Positions 1-11,451 of a stretch of DNA of 64,000 bases are shown piece after piece. Location of the stretch: NCBI GenBank assembly GCA_036937835.1, contig CM072861.1, positions 6,240,001-6,304,000 of the forward strand, given 5' to 3'. Every line of letters starts with the position of its first letter. Position 1 is the first letter of the stretch. The notes under the pieces were generated by a model, which searched no databases, was not told where the DNA came from, and saw only the letters and a list, made by a program, of their open reading frames with translations. This stretch comes from Pampus argenteus (lineage: Eukaryota > Chordata > Actinopteri > Scombriformes > Stromateidae). Both the position numbers and the translations under genes were made by a program.

Positions 1-999
1 CGAGATCAAAATGAAAACCAATTAGTGCTGGGGTTTTGTCCTTTTTATAATGTACAGAGAGTCAGCCAGCTTATTGCTTGGCCTCTGTCTTTTTCTCAAT
101 GCAAAGAGTGCTCGCTTGCAGGCACAGGTTGGATTGGGGTTAAAGTACAAAAGGTGGAAATGCACGTAGGAATCCAGGAACTGTCTGTATCAGGTATTAT
201 AGAGGAGGTACTTGTAGGGCCGTATGCATACAGAAAAGACATGGACCAAGTGCTTATATGAAAACAATTTAACTGTTAAGTCTAAATGACGTCAGAGAGG
301 CATGTATCTAAGCCATGATCGTATCTCTAAAAAATGAAAAAAAAATAAAAAAAATACTTGAAATGTTCCTTTATTCTGATTATTTAAACACATATTGTGC
401 TTTTTGTGACTTCTTGTTATTTATATACTGTTATGATCTTGGATGTTAAACATGGTCAAAAAGGCCAAAACCTGAGTTTGGATACACTTGAATGAGAAAG
501 TGAATGGGAAGGTGACTGAGCTCCAATGATTTTATTGTAAAACTGACACTGAAGACAAATTCAAGTGTCAATCTGACACCTTCATCACAATCACAGAACG
601 CTTTGATGCTTGTTACTTGTTGATGATGTCACTGATTGTGGATCAGTGACAGATGTGAGATGTTTAATGCAGGGAATACATTAGCAGAAATAAAGACGGT
701 ATTTCAAACAGAAATTCTTCCTTTAGGTAAGATTTAGGTGGTTTTTAAGGAATATAGCCTACGATTGCTATTTTTAGTTTTTCTTTATTCAAAGACACAA
801 TAGTAGCCCTTATCAATAGCAGCCCTTGTTGATGTCAACACATAGTGTCTCCGTATATTTCCAAACACTTTAACTGCACTATTCCATGCCTTTGCCTGAA
901 TAAACAATTAGCTCAGTATTCACAGATTGCTGAAACTGAGCCAACTGTCTGTCCATTGGAGACCTTGGATATGAGCCATGATGCTTAATGTCCACTTGA
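1..999. other. unassigned AT-rich DNA
   Basis: I see no exon, RNA gene or repeat family that I can name. The open frame at 25-261 has no recognisable domain and starts with GTG. Confidence 0.5.
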
Positions 1000-1032
1000 T
1001 TAAAGGAATACCCTGACTTTTTTGGCAAACAA
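1000..1032 (+). repeat. TIR-like fragment of a teleost interspersed repeat
   Basis: The sequence reads TTAAAGGAATA followed by a TGACTTTTTTGG-like stretch. This resembles the terminal sequence of a common teleost non-autonomous repeat that begins TTAAAGGAATAGTT. No matching second end is visible nearby, so it is either a solo fragment or chance similarity. Confidence 0.3.
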
Positions 1033-1990
1033 GCTCTTTTATATCAAATTATTATTGTGTGATGACTAGTAATAGTTGTACCTTTTGTGTCATTAGTATT
1101 AAGTACTGTTGTATTCTGAAATCATGCAAAGCAGCATACTTTAGCTCATAAATGCTTGTCAACGCTAAAAAAAAAAAATTACAGTACCATGTGGCGTTAT
1201 GCGAAATGTACTGCTCCGGCTGCCTGTTGTTGACTTAATTTAATTTCTAATTGGCCTGCAGGTGTCTATTAAAATCATGTAGAAGGGCACTTAGGAGAAA
1301 AATCTGGTCAACCACTGCTAATGCAGTGAGCAAGGTATATTAAACTGCAGCAATCATTCTGGCTGATGCTGAATTACCAGATAGGAGCTTCAGATACACC
1401 AGACCTAACCATGAAATAAACTGACTATAAAATATTAAACATTTATTATGATTTTAACAAAGCTTGTTTTATTTTCATTCCGAGCCGTGATAAATTTGTC
1501 GGGGAAAATCTTGGCTTCATGTCATGGCATTCTTGGACTGTGCCAGAAGAAGACACTTAACCATATACTGTTGGCTATATGTCCCTATGACTGGATTTAT
1601 TCTAATGTGATCTTAGTTATTATTCAAATTCATATCAGTGTTAGATTACACCGCAATTAAGGAAATACAAAAGCAAAAAAAAAAAAAAAAAAAAAAGTCT
1701 CCTGCTGGCTACATTACTCTCTTTTCTGTCACTATGTAAGGATGAAACTCTGAGACTTTTACTCACTGTCAACACCGTAGCCACTCTCAGCAGAGACAGA
1801 AACTGCTGTCTGCAGATAGATGATTTACCCTGCTGTCCATTTCTGAGAGTTATTTTAATGGTCACTTGGTTCTTAAACGGTTATGAGATAGCGCCTAATG
1901 AGAATGTCTGTTGCACTGTGTTTCTTCTAGCTCTGTGGTTTGACCCATCAATTTCAGTTGATAGAAATAAGCCCTTCGTACCACAAGTCT
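1033..1990. other. unassigned DNA with a poly-A run
   Basis: It contains an A-run at about 1675-1696 and no recognisable coding or RNA feature. The poly-A could be the tail of a retroposed copy, but no upstream body could be recognised. Confidence 0.4.
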
Positions 1991-1992
1991 TC

Positions 1993-2100
1993 AATTACTG
2001 TCTCCTCTGTCCCCCAGGATTCAAACAAATCAATAGTTTGGAGGTTTGAAGGCCAGGGTAGTGATCAGCCAGTCTGCTTTACCCCACTTAGCTTCAATGG
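1993..2100 (+). repeat. dispersed local repeat, copy A
   Basis: First of three diverged copies of a short unit. It shares with copies B and C an AATTACTG-like lead, a pyrimidine stretch, CTGTCCCCCAGG, then a CAAATCAAT word and a GATCAGCC/GGTCACTGG region. The junction looks like a splice acceptor, but no conserved reading frame follows. Confidence 0.45.
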
Positions 2101-3216
2101 CTTGAGACCCCAAGCCAAGAGAGGTTCTTGCTAATCCATCCAAATGAGCAATGAGACTATGTGTTCTTCTCTTCCGAAGTCAGTGGTTTGACCCTACAGG
2201 TCATTGTGATGGAGATGGATAATTTGTCTTTCTGTTTTCATTTGTGCTGTACTCTGACCTTTAGGCACTGTACAAATTTATCAAGTGAATGGAAGAATTA
2301 GGGCACATAGTAGGTTGAACAACACAATTAGCACTTTTTTTTTTTTTTTAATGTAATACATATTTTTTTGGCACTTTTATTCCAATTGACCTACCACAAC
2401 ACTGTTTGTTTTTTTGTTTTTTTTGTGTTTTTAAAAAAAATAATTTTGACATTGGGGGAAACAATTGTGGCTGCATCATAGTTTATGTTAACGCCTCAGT
2501 TTTTGTACAAATTAAAAAAACACAATACCATGTTACCATATATATTATAAGGTGATTACACGCAATGTATTAAAATTTAAACATTAATAAATCAATTAGG
2601 ACCCTTTGTCATGGACGACACATGCCTCGGAGAAGTGACATAATGTAGTTGAAATGATTATAATTTTTGAGATAAAATAATTTTCCATATTTACTTTTGT
2701 TATTTACCGTTGTCATGATGATAAAGGTCGCACAACCTTAAGGAAGTATAGAAACAAGTGATCATTTTAACCAAAATCATGATCATTAGCCTAACCAAGT
2801 GGTTTTTGTGCTGAAACCTAACCAGACGCCAACCACAGCATTGTTTTCAAAGAGTGATTTGTAATGCTTTTAGAAAGCACTGATAACTGCAGAAATACAC
2901 GAGATGACCACGACCTCTAAACACTGCATTATCTGGTAGTGTCATGTAATTTAATAACTACCAACAGCTGATTTATCTGGTGTTACTACAGAACAATGGC
3001 ATGTTTGTGTGAGTACAGCATAACAATAATTTAGCTGTTAGTGTGAAAAGCCGTATCCACCTAACCGTATGAGCTTGACACCATTAACCTCGAAATAGGT
3101 CAGAAGGTTACAGTTTTAGGCAGGTATTAGTCTGTAATTTATTAGGTTTTGGAAGTATATTACCAAAATCCTTTAAGCCATTATGAAGGAAAAGGTCCAG
3201 GCTCTGAGACTGTGGT
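2101..3216. other. unassigned AT-rich DNA
   Basis: It holds T-rich runs around 2333-2350 and 2408-2430. No gene or named repeat was recognised. Confidence 0.4.
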
Positions 3217-3310
3217 GAATAACTGCCCCTTTTTGTCCCTCAGGCATCCCACAAATAAGCTATTTGGAGGCTGAACTCATGATGGACAAGTCCTCTCAAC
3301 CCCAATCAGC
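3217..3310 (+). repeat. dispersed local repeat, copy B
   Basis: Second copy of the unit seen at 1993-2100. It reads AATAACTG, a pyrimidine run, TTGTCCCTCAGG, CATCCCACAAAT, then TTTGGAGGCT, which matches the TTTGGAGGTT of copy A. Confidence 0.45.
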
Positions 3311-3599
3311 TTCACCAAAATTACCTATAAAAGTAAGCCAAGCTATACTGACACGATTTCTGTCAAATGGACAACATAAATGCCCACTCTATTCATTCTA
3401 ATTATTTCATTTGACCCTAAAATTCATTTGCTTTTGACATAGCGTTTATTCACACTTACCTCTAAATTGGTTTAAATGTGACAACCTGCTCAAGCATAAA
3501 AGGTGTTTGGAATTTTTTGAAGAAAACCGATTGACTTGCAAAGGGAAGACGCTGATTGAATTGAAAGCAAATTAAAACGGGCCCCAGTTATTATGGAGA

Positions 3600-3700
3600 T
3601 TGAGTAATCTTTCTTCTGGTGTCTTTTCTGTCCCCCAGGCGTCCTGCAAATCAATCTACAGCTCAAGTGGTCACTGGTCAGTATTGCTTTCAGCGGGAAT
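3600..3700 (+). repeat. dispersed local repeat, copy C
   Basis: Third copy. It reads AGTAATCT, TTTTCTGTCCCCCAGG, CGTCCTGCAAATCAATC, then GGTCACTGGTCAG. It shares the CTGTCCCCCAGG core exactly with copy A and the CATCC/CGTCC-then-CAAAT spacing with copy B. Confidence 0.45.
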
Positions 3701-3779
3701 GGGAATTGGTAAATTGGACCAAACATAATCTGTAATGGATTGAATCTGAAAACAAGCTAGAGGTCATGATGATAAAGAT

Positions 3780-5633
3780 GGGATATATATTCATTTAGTG
3801 GATGTTTTGTGATTTACGGTCCCTGTGCCCCATCAGGCCTCTGGCTGACAGATGCAGTGAAGGCAAGAAAGGCTGATGACCCATCTGTGACTGAGGATGC
3901 ATATAAGGATTATAGTCCAATGTATCAGTTTCAGATGCTTGCAGAAAACAGTGACTAAAGTGGCTCAAGTTGCTGCTACTTTGTCCTCTTTGCTTTAAGT
4001 GCCCTTTTGTACCAAAGGGAGACATTCATATACATAATTATTAATTATTGCCAAGCTGCCAATCAATCAATGGATTTCATTTCCTATTTTTATGATACAT
4101 CATTGTTTTGTTCTAAATGTGCTCATTACTAGCATGCAGATGACTTAATTAGCAGGTGTAGGTTGCTTTGCATGTTTGCCTTAAACTGAGGTTAAACCAT
4201 TTAGTGGCTAATTGGTTATCAACAGTCAGTTCATTAGAGCTCAAACACGGACGCTGCTTTTGTGTTTGGTTTTGAGGTCAGTGTGTTGTAAATTTTAACC
4301 ATGAACCATCGTGATGGTTATTAAGTAATATGTTGCTGTGTAATTGCTTTTGTATAAGGTTTGGATCACAGCCACAAAATAAATAAACAAAAATAAATCT
4401 TTGATAACAGCTAGCACTTAGGCATTGTCCAATGTGTCCCAGGCATGTGTTCTGTGACTTTTTTCTATCCCCCTGCTCTTCTTTTCTCCTGATTTACAAA
4501 TTAAGGACTGAGAAGCTCCATTAAAAATTGTGTTTTGGGGAAGGCATGCCCTATTTGCATCAAGCCACAGTCCTACAAAGCATCTGTGCACACCACTGAT
4601 TAGTTTGCATATCAGGCTGAAATTGACCTTTTATTGGTCAAAATCGCCAACCTCAAAGGTAAACATGACATTTCACTCAGAAGCTTCAGTCGACACAGCA
4701 TCCAGTGATGGTGCCCTCACTCTGCTGACCACATGCTGTAGAAAACCCCCGATGTAACATGCATGACATCACCACCACCACTTCTACTCTGGCCAGAGAA
4801 TATATATACGTATCTAACGTACAGGAAGCCTCAGTGGAGCTGGGGAAGAACAAGGAGGTGAGAGCCACAGCTACTGATACTAATGATACTGTCAATCAAC
4901 CAAAAGTTTCTTAACATCCTCTTAATAGTAGAATGACTCACAATGACTCACAATCGTTGCCTTTAACATAAGTTAATTGAGATCACATGTGTAAGGAAAT
5001 AACAACTTTGGGAATAAAGAGGGACTTTATAAATGGAGACAGCATCAATGAGACATTCAATGTGTAACAGCTTAACATGCAGTACTTCTGTATGCAGTCA
5101 TGGTGGTAGCTAATTGCTAATAACCAATGGAGATGAGTTTAATTTGTCTGACTTTGTTTGGATGCGTTATCACAGTAGAGTTTAGTGTCAGATATCTGTT
5201 ATCTCCTTTATCACATTGCTGTGCTTAAATTAAAAGTGTATTGATATGAATCAGTGGAAAGCAGATCGTTACAAATAACGAAAAACTGACATGAAACGAG
5301 AGCAAATAAAGCTGTTAAGACATAACAGGTGTGTGTGTCTTTTTATGTATTAGCATTTAAGAGATTTTCGCTGACTTTAGAATGCCTTTCAGAAATCATG
5401 CTACATGCTACTGGAATAGTGTCCTTTACATGCAGAAAATCGTGCTTGTCCAGGCACAATCAGAAAAAAAAAACGCCTTACCAGTATATTTATCAGTAGT
5501 AGTTTCTTACACACAGCCTGATGCAGGCAGAGAGAGCAGTATGAAATGTGCGTTACTCAGCGGTTGCTGCTGCCATTGGCCTGCAGACATGGAGAAGGTT
5601 GAAATTCAATCAGTCACACTCTGGCAGGAACCT

Positions 5634-5636
<3 letters not shown>
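3780..5636. other. unassigned DNA
   Basis: No coding exon or named repeat was recognised. Homeodomain-like TAATTA words near 4140-4220 could reflect a conserved non-coding element, but this cannot be judged from one genome. Confidence 0.4.

Positions 5637-5677
<41 letters not shown>
5637..5677 (+). repeat. (GT)n microsatellite
   Basis: About 20 uninterrupted GT units. The cysteine/valine-rich frames across it are artefacts of the repeat. Confidence 0.95.
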
Positions 5678-5680
<3 letters not shown>

Positions 5681-7060
5681 AATGTATACGTATGATTTTG
5701 TTGCATGTGTCTATGGATGAGTGTGTATCTGACCTGTTTGTTTGTTCAACTGTGTGTGAGAGAGTTTGTATTTTCAAGAATTTCTCCATTTCTGCCAACG
5801 GATCGGATAGATGCAAACATCAGGATCGACCAATGATTTGCTTTTTTAGCTCACATTACTTATAGTTTTGCATGTGCACAGTGCACAACTACAAACAGTG
5901 TATTACTGACAACTATTTTGCTGTTTGCAATTTTCTCAGATTTTGATTAATTTCTTGTTGTCCTGGTGTCAGTTCATGTAATAGTGTGTCAGGATTTGTT
6001 TGCTATTGGCAATCCATCACAATAATTTGCTTTATATGGAAAATGAAATTTTCCTCTCTCTACCCAGGGAACATGTCTTTGGAATATCTTTCTCAAGACC
6101 TGGCCAGGAAGGCAGCAGATAGTTTTACTATAGTAATTATAATACAGATGACATGAACAAAACAACGAAACTGTTGCAAAAACTCTATCTGACATGGATA
6201 CCCCTTTTACACCCAGTTTTAACATGTAATTTTTGTCTGGGTATCGTATCTTGAAAAAAGGAGGGGAAAAAAAACTTTCAGCTCATTGTTTCGGTTTTAC
6301 TCTCCACAACTTTACTGTTTTGGTTGACTCACTGCTTGAATCATTGTTGTTATTTCCATTGCTAAAGATACATTCTCAGGAGAGGTGAAGACAAAAACAG
6401 ATGGTATAAACTACCATATAAACTACTGTTCTAACCTTAACCTTAAGTTCATTTATTTTGTGGAGAAAAAAAAAAAGAAAGAAACTAATACCCTTAAGGT
6501 CAGGAATGAACTTTCATGCCAAACTAGATATTTGCTTTGGAAAGAAAACATTCTTGGTGTCAGTCCTGGTATGTGCAAATGTTTATTCTGAGAGATTACC
6601 TTCTCCTCAACTTAATTGTCAGCAGTCCTTGCATGAAGTAAAATGTCTGGCATTTAAAGTAAAATATAGATTGTTAGTCAAGACATTAAATCTTTTTAGT
6701 TAGAATAAATCCATTGCCTGTGACGCAATGCATCTGTCAGGAAATAATGCAGTATATTTTTAAAGAAGAGTTGCCAGCAACACAAGTGTGATAGAGGCAT
6801 ATGGATAGGCTTTTATGTGTGGGCTTTTGTACATGTAAGACAAGCATTTGTGTATGTGTGCATGTGCCTCAGTGCCAATCTACTGTTCTTTGTCAGTCTC
6901 ATGATCTCTTGAGTATATGGACCAGTGGCGCCCAGACCTAAGAGGGCTGCACCTATACTCCTATATAGAATCTGGAGTTACAGTTCTAATGTTCTAGTTA
7001 GTGAGATTAAGGAGGATATGGTTCATGCCACACTGGGTTCACCCGGTATCACAAGCACAA
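5678..7060. other. unassigned DNA
   Basis: It contains an A-rich run near 6464-6483 and no recognisable gene or named repeat. The last part may include the unrecognised terminal region of the neighbouring DIRS element. Confidence 0.4.
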
Positions 7061-7439
7061 ACACACACTTATTTCAAAGAGAATGAAACAATGCCCAGCC
7101 ATTGCATCATGTGTAATGGTTCATTGCAGAACCCCAAAGGCACAGTGTAAGGGGATAGGGGCTGGGAACAAATAAACCCTATTTCTATGAGAAAGGCGAA
7201 GGTTACGCACCGTAACAATCCAACAAGGATAGCAGGGGGAAAAGACGGCTCTTCATGTGATAACAAACAGGGGAGAAAGCACATAACTGAATATCCTGAT
7301 AGTCATCACTGTGACTGAACAGTAAGTACAGAATGAGTCATAGAAAAGTCGAGACGCACGGACAAAACAGATAAAAGAAGAGAGGTAAGACCATGACGCC
7401 ACACTGCAAATGTCTTCCTTCCTTCCTTCCTGTCATTCC

Positions 7440-8010
7440 ACTTTTCAAATTCGTGGAAGACGAAATGCCTTTGGTGGAGTGCGCCTGGATACCCTCCAAA
7501 GGATGCATCCCAGAGGAGAGATATGCATTTGAAACAGCCTCGCACAGCCAGTGTTACAGGTTCTGTGCAGACAGAGGAAGCCCCTGGGATCGCTCTCTAT
7601 AGTGCACAAACAAGCATTGGGAAGGGCACAAAGCAGTCATGTGTGCAACGTAGCAGGCCAGCGCACGCACCGGGCAGAGGAGGTGAGGCATGGCTTCCTC
7701 CTCAGATTTGTGAGGAGACGAGAAGAAACTCCAATGTCATCCCTCCTGATTTGAACAAGCTAGTGATTCTTTGTGTGAAAGACAGGTTTGTATGCAAGAT
7801 ATGACAGAACCGCAGAAAGAGCAGATAAATCACCGCTTCACCATATCGTAGATATCGGAGGCAAAAGCAGAGCCATTTTGGATGACAGGAACTTAAGTGG
7901 AACCTGGTCCAAAGGTTCAAAGGGGGCTATAACAAACGCATGTAGAACTGTTTCAGAGTGGCTAAACACCGATCTGTCACCAAAACCTTTGTGACAGGCT
8001 GAGATATCAA
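7440..8010 (-). pseudogene. tyrosine recombinase (DIRS type), broken
   Basis: This is the integrase-equivalent of the DIRS element. The minus strand gives APFEPLDQVPLKFLSSK, then ALLLPPISTIW, a TGA stop at 7838-7840, SGDLSALS, a degenerate AYKPVFHTKNH segment, LLCPVRALACYV, and finally IQAHSTKGIS. These match the DIRS recombinase order: a PFEPL helix, a KRVGDLxALS box holding the first catalytic arginine, the LCPVRAL box and the AHSTRG box holding the His-x-x-Arg pair. The first arginine position is the in-frame TGA. In the HxxR box at 7470-7481 arginine is replaced by lysine (HSTK). There is another stop in the QxLSHW-like box and at least one frameshift. No catalytic tyrosine region was found. 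It cannot make an active enzyme. Confidence 0.8.
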
Positions 8011-8394
8011 CAGCATAACTTTCAGACATATGATGTAGTGGCTCCTGGAACTCCACAGATGAATGTGTGACATAAACTGAATGAACTCCCAAAATTGTAT
8101 TGGTACTTTACAGCATGGATGTGACCCAGCCTCCTGTTACCATTGACTACTGTGGCAGAGGGACCTCCATGATGTCATTAAACAACAAAACCAGAGCTCT
8201 CCCACTGCCTGTTCTCTTTTCTCTGGGAGAGACTAAGTAATTGTACTGTGCATTTCAGTGTACAGCAAACAGATCCACCTCTACTCTACCATACCTGCTC
8301 CAAATCTGAGAGGCTAGCTCAAGATGGAGGCTCCACTCCCACTGACAAAGGAGGACTTAATGTCTCCACCTCTGCTCAGTTCAACAGGGATATT

Positions 8395-8819
8395 CATCAT
8401 TCTTATGGAGAGTAAGTGTGTTTGAGCAGGTTCTGCAGCAAAGGGACAGAGTACGTTCCACACAGTGAGAAGTTCCAGCAGCGTGTTTATGTGAAAAGAT
8501 ACATAAGCACTGTCCCCCCAGCACCTGTGATGAATACATTCCTCATCACCATGAGGGGACATGAAGATTTTTTTCCCGTGGGCTAAACCAGATGCAGACA
8601 TTAATCTCCGCTGATGCACAAGAATGATACCTAGACAAATGAACCACACTCCCACAACCATCTCAGGTGGAGGAGACCCGGAGGGATCACTGCGTAACTT
8701 GCTGACATAATGCCCAGCAGCTGCATGGCAGAGAGAGCTGTCACAACATTGTGAGGCATGATATAGTGGAGAAAAGCCATCAGTGCCTCTGCCCTCTGCT
8801 GCGAGAGCCGAGCCGTCAT
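8395..8819 (-). pseudogene. RNase H region of the DIRS pol, broken
   Basis: The segment lies directly downstream (minus strand) of the reverse transcriptase. The frame at 8631-8819 reads ARLSQQRAEALMAFL and later LLGIMSASYAVIPPGLLHLR, matching the LSxxRxxAL and LLGLMASxxAVxPLGLLHMR boxes that bridge RT and RNase H in DIRS elements. A second frame at 8314-8661 contains HINTLLELLTVW, the HINLLELxAV box, followed by a degenerate VELSRGG corresponding to INRQGG. The two parts are in different frames and separated by stops, so the domain is a relic. The usual catalytic acidic residues cannot be placed. Confidence 0.75.
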
Positions 8820-8824
8820 TCTGT

Positions 8825-9165
8825 TTAGTTCCTTCCTAGATAGATGACAAGCTGGGAAGGAAAGGGGAGAGCTCTTTTCCAGTTTATCATGAAGACCGGA
8901 ATAGACAGATGCGATACCAGTTTTGTCATCTGCAAACTGGCTTCATCCCTGGAGCGAGCCAGGAAGACCAGGTTGTCCAAGTAAAATAACACTCTCATCC
9001 CCATCCTCTGTAACGGCTCCACAGCCATCTCCATACATCATGTGTGGGGCAAGGGAGTAACTGAATTCCTGTATTCCCTGGAATGAGAAACACAGAGATT
9101 TCCTTTATTTCAGGATGATGGAAAAGAGGAAATATACTTCCTTCAGAGCCATGAAAGTGAACTGG
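8825..9165 (-). pseudogene. reverse transcriptase of the DIRS element, broken
   Basis: The minus-strand frame reads a degenerate ALKEVYFLF (from a DLKDAYFHI box), a stop, RKSLCFSFQG (from RKFLRFAFQG), a frameshift, then MAVEPLQRMGMRVLFYLDN and NWKRALPFPSQLVIYLG. This is the palm region of a DIRS-type reverse transcriptase: MDxALxPLRxxGIRxLxYLDD followed by the NxxKSxLxPSQxxxFLG box. The catalytic YLDD is YLDN at 8972-8983, so one of the two metal-binding aspartates is asparagine. The first-motif aspartate (DLKDAYF) is also lost. Together with the stop this marks an inactive copy. Confidence 0.8.
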
Positions 9166-9829
9166 CCCACAGCGGCTGCATTATGCACAGGCTCACAGCC
9201 TGATATTGTCGGGGAGGGGGGCATTCAGGTGTGTTCACGCCCCCAACAAGATCTTTACAACAAACCCTCAACATGCTTGAAGTGGAGCTTGCAGACCCAG
9301 TCTCATCATTAACCAGAGGAGCAGTGGGGAGCATAGAGTAGCTAACTTCATCATCGAGAAAGCCAGCAGGAAAGCAACATTAGTGAGCCCGGTCTGATAG
9401 ATGGGCAGTTAGCTAGTCTTTGCACTGCAGTACTAGCCACTGAGTTGGACATTGGATTAGGCTCCAGAAATGGAATAGCAGGAAAGCTGTGATTTGTGAA
9501 ACCTCCAGTTGGTGATGGGGATAGGTGGAGACAGGTGCCACCACCACCACCCCTTACTGGTAATTCCTAATGGAAGGAAAATGTGGCCACATATGCCCTT
9601 GTCTGGCCTCCTGGTCCTGTGGAAAATCCACACTCATCTCATCCAGGGGATTGGCTTTCTGTGCCGGTATTACAGCAAGATCTTTGTTGGTGGTGGCCTT
9701 CTCAAAGACAAATAGGAGCCAATACTCCGGTCTCAACGTAATTTATACTCAAGGTTACATCATGTGCGGGGCCCATCCCGTAGGTATGTGTGGACTATAG
9801 ATTTTCAGTGCTGGATGGGAACACAAGAG

Positions 9830-10254
9830 ATAAACCCACTAGCGATAGCTTTAGAGGGAGAAGCCTATACAAAACAGAACTACATGTGCCTTTGATTGTG
9901 TACTGTAAAAGCATGTGTGTTTATGTTTCCTGGGAGTTCTACCTCGGGCTGTCAGAGTGAGTTTCTGTCTTCTACACAAGCAAAGGTTACCTCTCAAAGG
10001 AACAGCCCACTGCCAAACTGGCCTTTACACACAGAGAAAGAGAGGCAGGCAGGCAGGCATGTGTGCACACACTACACACTCACTGATACACACCAGTCCA
10101 CCCATTCACACAAATACACGTTCACAGGTATATCCATGCAGCTTCGTCTGACAGATTAGAGTTCGAAAAAACACTGTCCACTGTCATTTGAAATGTAGGA
10201 GAAGGGTGTAGAACATATTGTTTTGGAAACTAGTATCACTGTAGGGGTTTTTGA
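9830..10254. other. unassigned DNA with short CA-rich stretch
   Basis: It contains a CACA-rich segment at about 10025-10125. No gene or named family was recognised. Confidence 0.4.
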
Positions 10255-10458
10255 ATATGCACTCTTTGATTTCCATTTCTTGCTCTTGTCCTTTTGTTTC
10301 CCTTTCTTTATCAACATAATTCTTTCCATTTTTTTGTTTTCATTCTCTCTCTTTTTTTCCGCCTCTTCCAAGCAGTCTTCTATTTGTCCTTCTCCTTCAC
10401 ATCTTTTTGCTTTGTTTCTTTCTTTTTTTTTTTTTTTTAATTGACTTTTCTTTCTCAG
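10255..10458 (+). other. pyrimidine-rich tract ending in TTTCTTTCTCAG
   Basis: About 200 bases are strongly pyrimidine-biased and end in an acceptor-like CTTTCTCAG. The following open frame (LYRSCRIFLASITM...) has no recognisable domain and no clear donor, so I do not call an exon. The opposite strand gives a lysine-rich frame caused by composition alone. Confidence 0.5.
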
Positions 10459-10679
10459 GTTGTACCGAAGCTGTCGCATTTTTCTTGCCTCCATCACCAT
10501 GACAACTGAATTAGGAAGGATACTGGTGGTTAGTGGATTTATGTGCGAGTGTGTGTCTGTGTGCAGACTGTATTATGCATGTTCATCAATGCCTTTATTT
10601 TTTCTATACATACTATCATGCACTTCCTGGTATCATTAGAATGTGTATCAACTATAGTGTCCTGCTCTTATGCGTCCTC

Positions 10680-11035
10680 TGTGTGTATGTGTGTGTAGAC
10701 GTGTCATGATAATTACATTACCGACTTATTGTACGATAACATAATTATCAACATACAATATAGGGATATATGACTACACCCTCCCAAACCAACTGAAAGA
10801 TTTTGCCATTACTCCTCGGCTGTTGGAGGTGCGAGCTGTGTGCAGGCAATTTCAGTGTTTGAATATTCTTTAAAAAAAAAAGTTAATTGCTGTTTGAAAT
10901 TGTGCACTTGTATTATTACGCTATTACATGACTATTACAACAGTAGCAAAAAATGGTCTTAAAATGATAATCATACTGTTTATTGCAATTATTTCTGGGA
11001 CAATATATTGTCCAGCAGAATGAGGCTTAGTGGAT
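10680..11035. repeat. probable teleost interspersed repeat fragment
   Basis: Words such as TCATGATAATTACATTACCG, ACTTATTGTACGATAACATA and GGGACAATATATTGTCCAGC match a common fish repeat with TATCGTCCAGCAAAAT-type ends, from memory. Borders and class are uncertain. Confidence 0.35.
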
Positions 11036-11251
11036 TATACACTTACCTAGCTAGCTTAGCCTTGGGAAGACGAATGGCTGCCCTGCTTTTTGCTCAGTGC
11101 TCTTCAGGGCTCATTAGCAATAATTAACATGTCGTCATTAATTCTGCTAATTACCATTAGCATTTTTAGATATATCTGCAGACACACACACACACGCACA
11201 CAAGCATAAGCATATGTAAACATGTTTGCATACCAGCCTGCACCACCCCAC

Positions 11252-11253
<2 letters not shown>

Positions 11254-11283
<30 letters not shown>
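11254..11283 (+). repeat. (CA)n microsatellite
   Basis: About 15 CA units, preceded by shorter CACA runs at 11181-11202. Confidence 0.9.
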
Positions 11284-11286
<3 letters not shown>

Positions 11287-11431
11287 CCACACACCCAAGA
11301 CTTACATAATTTTCAATCCTGACCTGCCAATAATGAACTAGAGGATAATTGCTGGAAAGAAGTCAACCATGTCACGTCTGTTATTACGCCCTCGTCATCA
11401 ATATGGACTAAGGCAAAGCACAGAGCGCTTA

Positions 11432-11451
11432 TGTGTGTGTGTGTGTGTGTG
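11432..11451 (+). repeat. (TG)n microsatellite
   Basis: About 10 TG units followed by a short purine-rich GAGAG stretch. Confidence 0.9.

Larger units (their letters stand above)
7070..9800 (-). mobile_element. DIRS-like tyrosine-recombinase retrotransposon, decayed
   Basis: Read on the minus strand, this stretch carries, in order, reverse transcriptase, RNase H and tyrosine recombinase segments. That combination defines DIRS-order retrotransposons, which integrate with a recombinase instead of a DDE integrase. The 3' part (about 7070-7300) is non-coding and contains a GTTACGGTGCGTAAC palindrome-like word. Every domain has stops or frameshifts and key catalytic residues are changed, so the copy is inactive. 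The family is widespread in teleosts. Outer boundaries are estimates: the 5' end beyond 9200 has only weak frames (such as 9554-9736) and no terminal repeats were confirmed. Confidence 0.8.

Noticed and set aside
10156..10500. Lysine/glutamate-rich minus-strand frame of 114 codons
   Set aside because: It is produced by the pyrimidine-rich tract on the plus strand, not by a real gene.
10459..10530. Possible exon after the long pyrimidine tract and TTTCTCAG
   Set aside because: Good acceptor but no convincing donor, and no protein family match in the open frame.
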